Positions 58,001 through 64,000 of a stretch of 64,000 bases of DNA are shown piece after piece. Source of the DNA: Branchinecta lynchi (taxonomy: Eukaryota; Arthropoda; Branchiopoda; Anostraca; Branchinectidae). How positions within the stretch are numbered: the first letter of the stretch is position 1; every line of letters starts with the position of its first letter. The position numbers and the translations under genes were made by a program. The notes under the pieces were generated by a model, which was given only the letters and a program-made list of their open reading frames with translations, was not told the DNA's origin and did no database searches. Where the stretch lies: positions 16,769,508 to 16,833,507 of the forward strand of contig JAKZAP010000007.1 in NCBI GenBank assembly GCA_023053575.1. The letters are read 5' to 3'.

Positions 58001-61000
58001 TGGGATCCTAATAATAGGAATCCTTAATAAATATTCCTTCAGCCCAAGCTGACTGCGAATCTTATTTGATGGTGCAAAACGGATTATACGTTCAGCTGAC
58101 GTATCCATTTTGCACCATCAAATAGGAATCCCTAAACTAGGGTGCTCTTGCTGAAGAAATACTGATGGTGAAATCCACAAACTCTTCCACAAATCAAAGT
58201 GATTGTAAGGGTGGTCTAGACAAAATAATGGAGGAAACTCAGACCATACCGCGCCTTTTGTATCATTCCCACAAATTACATTCGAAGGCCAAACATCGTC
58301 CAACGCACAACTGACGACATCACCAATCTTCGTCAGAAATGTCTCATCGTACACATGGATTTAGACTGTACGTAGTCTCCTTGTTATGTTCAGTCACTTC
58401 TTGTCGAAAGAACCTGGATAGCTTCTTCAAACGTATCTTTTTGAGACCCTATGCAGATCCACAAGGGACTGGAATACTTCCAGTAGCCTTTTAGGGATCC
58501 CAGAACGTAAGTGGAGGGATACCTATGACATCGCAAAAGTTGTCCGTCCGTCTGTTAGCACGATAACTCTCGAAGGGTTGAGATATCTTGATCAAACTTG
58601 GCAGAGGACTCTTTAGGTCAAAGTACAGGTCAAGTTCGAAGATGGGCTACGCAACTCTATATTGAGGGGTTGGGGAGGGGTTTAAAATTAAGGGGAACAA
58701 ACAAATATTTTCTAAAAGCCAATGAAATAGTCGAATTAGAGGTAAGAAGACATGCTGAATCGGAATTTGAAATATATTTTCTCGCCGGACAAGTAGTTCA
58801 CCCGGAATCCGGCGAAAACAAGAAATTTTGTGAAAAGTAAAAGTTTGATATGAAGTCGATTGGAGGTTTGATTTAGGGGCAAGGAAACGTGCTGAGTCCG
58901 AATATGAAAACTATTTTGTCGCCGGACAATTAGTTCGGCCGGAATCCGGCAAAAACCGGAGAATTCGTTTAAAGTAAAAGTTTTATTTAAATTTGATAAG
59001 ATGTTCGATTTGCGAGTAAGAAGACATGCTGAATTCTGATATGACAATCATTTTCTCACCGGACGTATAGATCGCTCGGAATCCGGCTGAAACTGAAAAA
59101 TTTGTTAAAAATAAAAGTTTAATCTGAAGTTGATAAGAGATTGGATGTAGGGGTAAGGAGACATGCTGAATTTGTTTTTCAGCTTTATTTTTTCGCCGGA
59201 GAAGTAGTTCCGGAATTCCGCCGAAACCGGAAAATTGGCAAAAGTAAGGCAGGAAGTTTCGACCTGCTTCGTCAAAACAGATATGACTTAAAGGGGTAAA
59301 CACATATGCTGAGTCCATATCTCAGCTTGGTTTTTTCGTACGATTAGCTATTTGGCCTTAACTAATAGTAAAAGTCTTCAAGGAGTCTGGCAAGACCCAA
59401 TTATCTGGATCAAATTTGAACTTTTGTGATCCCATCGAAACCTTTGGTCTCGTTTTTATGACGCGACGAGAAACAGGGTCTAAAGTATGTCTTGTAAAAC
59501 TTCTTATTCCTCTTCAAAAATATTTGTAAAACTTAAGGAACACGCGGTTATTTTAGGCGGAGAGGGTCTAACGAATGGGCACGGGCTTACAAATCTGTAT
59601 GCCGGTCTGTTTCTTTTAATTTCGAACATCGCTTGTGGCAAAAATTAACAATCGACTAAAAAAGAAACGAAGCCAACGGCGTTGTTCGTCAAAATTTCGA
59701 TTTTTGTGTTACTCAAAGAGGAGAGGAAAGGAGGGTCTTAAGTAAATTTGTGTGTTAATTTTTATGCTCCAGTCACGCTTTTTAAAACTCGTTATTCCTC
59801 TTAAAAACTATCTCCGTGCGAAACTTTTCAGGAGAGTAAGCACTGTCCTTGTTTAAAATCTGACCGTTTCTCGGGGGCGAAGAGAGTCTAAAAGACGAGA
59901 TGCTGGTAGATATTCCTTCAGCCCAGACTGCGAATCATTTGACAATGCAAAAGGGATACATCAGCTACATTTTATTAGAGCTATATATCGGCCCTTCTTG
60001 GCAAGGGTCCTCTTCAGGCTCGAGTCGCTCAAGCTGGAAAATGAACTCGAATAAGTAAAATGAAGTGCTGAACTAGATAAGGCGAATTGCCGAGTGTCTC
60101 TCTGTTCACAACATGGAAACTGTTGAACCACTTGTTCGTTTTACAAAAATAAGTCAGTCAACAAAACTTTCACTGCTTCCGTGCCCAGTCTACTTGCTAC
60201 TGAATCTAATACACTCCTTTCATTTTGTTCGCGTTCGACGCCGGGGATTATGGAATTGTTTAAGGCGAAGGTGACATGATAATTAATAAGAGGGTAAATG
60301 CCACGTAAAGGGAAACCACGACATACAGTACACTGATGCGTCCGTTTTCTTTTTATTTGGCATGACGCCAAGTTTAAACTTTGAGTGAAAATATCGTTTG
60401 CGGTAAAATTAATAAACCGTCAAACACGCAAATGGCAGCGGTAATCCTTGTTGGAATTGTGTTCGAATTTGTTCGTTTACTTGACATACTTACAAATGTA
60501 AAGTTCTGAGTGGAGGAACCGCTTGCGGAAATCGTTTTGGTAAATTACAAGCGTATTTAGATGATTCGACACTAGGGAGTAGCGCCAAGACTTGTAAATA
60601 AGGACACACACTCGAATAGCAGCCACACTAGCACCACAAAAGATACATAAGTCCCCACTCTGACTCAATCAGTCGTGCAGCAGATTTGGCTCCGATATAA
60701 CGCCAACGGCCATACCACGTTGAAAGTACCCAGTCTCGTCAGATCCTGGAATGTCACACAACGTCGGGCCCGGTCAGAACTTAGATGGGTGACCGCTTGG
60801 GAACACCAGGGTGCTGTTGGCTTTTTTTTACCGCCTATGGGCGCATCGTCCCCAACCGGGGGCGCTATAATCGTAAAGCTTTGGGAAAATTGTACAGCAC
60901 CTTCTGCGCTCCTTCTATACTATTTCGTTCTGGTGTCACTCATGTTCTGCGAAAGAAGGAGATAAAAAAGATGAGATCATGTTATTTTAAATATGCAAAG

Positions 61001-63930
61001 CACCTGCTCCACTTGTCGAAATTATGCCATAACCATACTTTGACGGAGAAGTTCAAAATTCAAGATGCAAGTGTTACCCTTTTGGATGTTTCTTCTTCGC
61101 TATCAAAAATCATTGACAACAGAACCCAACCAGCGCACGACCTTCTACACTGCTTCCTGGCCGACGATTGAAATTAAGTGTCTTTTTGTGTATGTTTATG
61201 TGTTTTATTTACTTTCTTCATTTACTCCGCTTTCTGAAAACGGCGGGTTTTAAATAAATTACTTACTTACTTACTTACTTACTTATAACAACCCCTGCTT
61301 CCTTGATGTGTGTAGACTGGTTCTTAGCTGTTTAAACCAGCAAGTTTGTCTCGATTTAAATGTCGAGAGCGTAGTGGGCCGCGCTATTGGTAAGGCCCGT
61401 TTCCAGTGGATGGTAAGCATAGGTCTTGACGCTACTCCCTACTGTCATTTTGCTCTGGTTCAGTATTGTGTTTTTGTATTTGTTCCAGGGTTTCTGATCT
61501 GAGTTTACTGCAGCGTTGTCATTATGCTGTACATACCTGAATACCAACCGTTATAATAAACGTCTCCGAACGTTGGAACGCTTCACCAACATGCTCGGGT
61601 CATTCCCGACACTAATATCGAGTCATTCCATCGGTTATATAGTATACCGTATACATGTAGTCACCATCCGTATTACAGTAACGAACTTTGAACCTACCCT
61701 GCAAGCCGTAGGGATTGAATACTCTTCTTTCCGTCAAAACTGACAAAGTTAGTGGTTTTCGGAACTTCATTCTTCTTAAAACACCATCACCTCCTCGGAA
61801 TTTTCCGGTCCCTCCGGTAGAGTCCGCCAGTGAGAAATGTTCCAGGATTATCGGATAGCGCTTTTCAAGGATTTCTGGATCCGTGATTCGGGTGTTTGTC
61901 ATGTGTGTATGCACACCGCTTCTACCATTCCAGGTGAGACCCTGGAAAAAAGGGTTGTCATTCGGGTTGTTCATAGTGGGCTCTTCCGCGGAAAGCTCAT
62001 ATATTTATATCTTCCTTACATGCTTATATACTGTTTGGATATTTCATAACATTCCAAAGCCAGCTTTATTTGGTACATACCTATCTGTTTCTGGTAGGAT
62101 ATTTGGTATACTTCATGCTGTATTTTTCTATTTGTTTATTGAACTAAGAGCTACCAGCTCAAACATACAAAGCACAAATAACAAACAGGACAATAACACG
62201 AAAAAGAAAGAAAAAGGTTTAGCGAACACAAAAATGATGCTTTACTTCAGATTTGCCCGCTTGTTGTAGCGTTAGACTTAACTATATGGCTTCTTGCTAG
62301 ACCACAAGTCTTGAACTGAACTGAATTGAAAACGGCAGGGAGGAATGTGAAAAACTTACCGCTCCTGCTCCTCCGGCCACCGTCTCATAATACCCCAATT
62401 TCTCGTTACCAAACGTGATATTGTTCATATCCCCGCAACTCGCGGCGCAGGCACCGAATGCTTTGAGGACAACGTCCACAATTCTCTGGGACGTCTGGAC
62501 GTTCCCTCCAACGACAGCTGCGTCAGCGGATGGACTGAGAATTGTCCCGGGAGGGATGTTAATGTTGATGGGTTTCAAGCAACCCTGGTTTAGAGGCACG
62601 TCATGCCCGACCAGGCAGCGGAGGCAGTAGATGATGGCTGACAGAGTGATGGCTTTTGGGGTGTTGCAGTTCCCGTACACTTGCTGACCAGTCCCCCTAA
62701 AAAGAAGATTTTGCTTTACATTGGTAAGATCTCACTTGAAGAACACCAGCAATTGTTTTCTAGTAAATTTACAAAGATTTTAGAACTTCAACGCCGTAAG
62801 AGAACCGCAAGAATATCGCATTTACGCGGCAAAACCCTGTCGGTTTCTCAGGTAAATTGACAATGGTCTATGTATAAGGAACAATGACTGTATCATGTGA
62901 CAATTCTCAGAGAAAATTTCGGAGCTGAAATTTAAGTGTCGGAGCCTTTTCGTGAAAAAAATATTCTGTTGAATACAAGGCTTGGGTATTTTCGTAGGAA
63001 ATAAGGACAGTAGTGTATATTCGATATGCTGATCGCTGAACTATTCTTAGGCTAATTTTTGGAGCTGAAATCTGAATATTTGAGTAATTTCTCGAGAGAA
63101 CATTCCTTGAACTTGCACCATTTTGTTTTCTTTCCTCTCAGTTTTTACAAAAAAAGGAATTTAGGGGGGGGATACGATATCCTACTGTACGGGACGCACC
63201 GGTTGACGTCCTGCAAAAACATCAGGCAGGCGATCCTAATGTCGTGGAAGCCGTAAATCTCAAAGTGTTGTCTATTCGTTTTTGCGAGAACCTTGCGAAG
63301 AGAGTTAACTGCGTCACTGGTTCCACTCCAAGCTCCAAAGCCCGGAAACTGAACTACGGAATTTGTGGGACCCCAAACGACAGAGAGGGACACCTGAAAG
63401 ATTGAAAACAAGCCAATGTGTCTGAATCAACTGAAGTATTCAACAAAACCTGGCATGGGGATGCTTCAGTTTGAGGATGGGGTATGCCCCTCAACCTTTA
63501 GAGTGGTTGTTAGGCTAGGTACGAACCTCAAATTAAGACTGAAGTCAGGCATGATTGCAGGTAGAACTCTTCTGCCTACAGCCTGACGAGGACCCTTACC
63601 AAGAAGGGACGAAATTTCGCTAGAGCAAATCTTAGCTGACTTACCCGTTTTGCTTCAATTCTTATTCACGATTCGCAATAACCTTGGGTTGACGAAGTAT
63701 AGCTTCAAATAGAACCAAAGATACGAATATCCGTACCTCAATGCCGTCCCAGAAACGAAAGCACATTTGTTGACGGAGATCGATGACGGATAAAAGCCTA
63801 CACGAAAGCCTGCTACTTACGTGAAGTCGAAAACTGCTTCTCCGGCGTCAACGTCTATGGAAATGTTCAGTTTGATCTTTGTACCGTCGTCCATGAAGTC
63901 TTCGGCTGAAATCACGCTTTTCCCAGTACT
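54900..63930 (-). CDS. OPLAH: 5-oxoprolinase, C-terminal five exons (partial gene)
   Basis: Five exons joined in phase encode about 312 residues ending at the natural stop, matching the C-terminal part of eukaryotic 5-oxoprolinase (HyuB-type domain). The enzyme is cytosolic. It hydrolyses 5-oxo-L-proline to L-glutamate with ATP in the gamma-glutamyl/glutathione cycle. Recognised blocks in order are [118 protein letters not shown] and [11 protein letters not shown]. The N-terminal HyuA-type half must lie to the right of the window. The 4.9-kb intron between exons at 56781 and 61698 contains family B copies and the 5S-LINE composite. Confidence 0.96.
55050..56683. other. Last OPLAH intron, with retroelement tails
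   Basis: At 55489-55560, minus strand, a probable LINE/SINE 3' end reads GCACTTATGGCCTTTGGCAG and closes with ATTC repeats. At 55933-55967 a strong GC hairpin (GCCCCGCC and GGCGGGGC) follows AATAAAGAATAA on the plus strand, probably another retroelement 3' end. A 75-codon frame at 56139-56366 is unconvincing. Confidence 0.45.
56684..56781 (-). CDS. OPLAH: OPLAH exon (second from the end)
   Basis: A 98-base exon encodes [20 protein letters not shown] and [12 protein letters not shown], matching GGEPGARGLNLLIRK and NLGGKTSVTV of homologues. The acceptor is GATTTGAG and the donor GTAAGT. Confidence 0.92.
56840..58015 (-). mobile_element. Family B element, copy 2 (inverted)
   Basis: The copy begins AAAGGTTTCGATGGGATCCC, has units with TTTTCCGG...GCCGGATTCCGGGCGAACTA at about 57180, 57315, 57440, 57575 and 57715, and ends CTTACGTTTTGGGATCC. 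Repeat read-through produces long frames (57358-57860) that are not genes. Confidence 0.75.
58040..58125. repeat. Short palindromic element
   Basis: The arms TTTGATGGTGCAAAACGGAT and the complement ATCCATTTTGCACCATCAAA flank ...GTTCAGCTGACG. The arm sequence is the same as the outer flanks of the inverted pair at 8575-9085, so this is probably a collapsed member of that family. Confidence 0.65.
58490..59455 (+). mobile_element. Family B element, copy 3
   Basis: The copy begins TTTAGGGATCCCAGAACGTA, shares CCGTCCGTCTGTTAGCACGA with copy 1, and has four or five units of TTCGCCGGACAAGTAGTTC-type sequence. It ends TGATCCCATCGAAACCTTTG. It is more diverged than copy 1. Confidence 0.7.
59935..60055 (-). 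repeat. Hammerhead-like repeat, single copy
   Basis: The complement reads GAGCCTGAAGAGGACCCTTG, CCAAGAAGGGCCGATATATA and AATGTAGCTGATGTATCC. The GAAA of the core is changed to GATA, so this copy should be inactive even if others work. Confidence 0.55.
60702..60821 (+). rRNA. 5S rRNA-like sequence (120 nt)
   Basis: The sequence runs from GCCAACGGCCATACCACG to GGGTGCTGTTGGC, followed by eight T (60822-60829), which would terminate Pol III. The 5' and 3' ends pair (GCCAAC/GTTGGC), with a compensatory change from the usual GCCTAC/GTAGGC. The loop regions TCTCGTC, CGTCGGGCC and GATGGGTGACCGC are conserved. Changes such as GTCAGAACTTAG in place of GTTAGTACTTGG, and the fusion to a LINE end, make it a retrotransposed copy or SINE head, not a normal array gene. 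Confidence 0.85.
60702..61283 (+). mobile_element. 5S-headed, LINE-tailed composite retroelement (SINE3-like)
   Basis: The 5S-like head is followed directly by sequence whose translation ([12 protein letters not shown]..., [17 protein letters not shown]) resembles the last part of a LINE ORF2. A 3' UTR ends in GGCGGGTTTTAAATAAA and TTAC repeats. TATAAC lies immediately before the head (60696-60701) and after the tail (61284-61289), the pattern of a target-site duplication around the whole unit. Known SINE3 elements have a 5S-derived head and a CR1-like tail; homology to them was not tested. Confidence 0.65.
61698..61941 (-). CDS. OPLAH: OPLAH exon (third from the end)
   Basis: The exon encodes [20 protein letters not shown] through VFNPYGLQ plus one base. 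The donor is [19 protein letters not shown] is a signature of the family. Confidence 0.96.
62360..62696 (-). CDS. OPLAH: OPLAH exon (fourth from the end)
   Basis: This 337-base exon encodes [20 protein letters not shown] through [11 protein letters not shown], the most conserved stretch of the HyuB domain. The donor is GTAAGT and the junction phase 0. Confidence 0.96.
63145..63391 (-). other. Exon-like open frame in an OPLAH intron, unidentified
   Basis: Following a TTTTCAATCTTTCAG acceptor, the frame reads [40 protein letters not shown] and [20 protein letters not shown]. It looks protein-like, but it does not belong to OPLAH, because the flanking OPLAH exons join without it. It may be an alternative exon, a nested gene piece or a transposon relic. 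Confidence 0.3.
63565..63660 (+). repeat. Hammerhead-like repeat, single copy
   Basis: GCCTGACGAGGACCCTTACC, AAGAAGGGACGAAA and CTTAGCTGACTTACCCGTTT line up with the other members. Both CTGACGA (63583-63589) and GAAA (63611-63614) are intact here. Confidence 0.55.
63821..63930 (-). CDS. OPLAH: OPLAH exon (fifth from the end)
   Basis: After a TTTTGCAG acceptor, the exon encodes [20 protein letters not shown] and onward to VFDF plus two bases (donor GTAAGT). The reading joins in phase to [11 protein letters not shown] of the next exon, as in homologues (VFDFSGTG). Confidence 0.92.
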
Positions 63931-64000
63931 CTGCAAAAGGAGACGGCCTTTCATTACATTTTTATTTGGCTTGGTGCTGGAATGATTTCTCATACGACTG

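Noticed and set aside
58118..58354. Antisense 78-codon frame reading [20 protein letters not shown]
   Set aside because: It looks somewhat protein-like, but there is no family match, no splice context and a stop just upstream. It overlaps a palindromic repeat.

Overview
The window is animal nuclear DNA: genes are split by GT-AG introns, proteins match metazoan families, and most of the sequence is transposable-element debris. The species cannot be named from the sequence. Many interspersed repeats with internal minisatellites and unusually many G or C runs of 10-17 bases would suit an aquatic invertebrate, but that is a guess.

Three protein-coding loci are supported. (1) 2125-4633, minus: the first two coding exons of a C2H2 zinc-finger protein, whose later exons lie beyond the left edge. 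(2) 7652-53821, plus: a complete nine-exon CIAO3 (NARFL/IOP1) gene for the cytosolic Fe-S assembly factor. Its exons join in frame to 483 codons, with all eight cluster cysteines and the C-terminal Trp. It spans 46 kb because introns 1, 3, 4 (23 kb), 5 and 7 are full of repeats. (3) 54900-63930 and beyond the right edge, minus: the last five exons of 5-oxoprolinase (OPLAH). CIAO3 and OPLAH converge tail to tail, about 1.1 kb between stop codons. No functional link among the three loci is evident.

Between the exons lie non-LTR retrotransposon remnants (about 1.0-1.9, 3.9-4.1, 19.3-19.6, 52.6-53.5 and 60.8-61.3 kb); tRNA-like SINE pieces (0.65-0.8 and 20.8-21.0 kb); and several MITE or foldback families with visible terminal inverted repeats, some with target duplications. 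Two large families (called A and B here) have tandem-repeat cores. A further family carries a CUGANGA...GAAA hammerhead-like core, often as inverted pairs. A 220-bp tandem array occurs in two blocks.

The most distinctive items are: a 120-nt 5S rRNA-like sequence fused to a retrotransposon 3' end and bounded by TATAAC on both sides (60.70-61.28 kb), which looks like a 5S-headed SINE3-like unit; a 397-bp TA-flanked foldback element built from smaller palindromes (35.5 kb); a DNA transposon present both empty (34.5 kb) and interrupted by a retrotransposon (19.1 kb); and family A, whose layout resembles Helentron-type HINE/DINE-1 elements.
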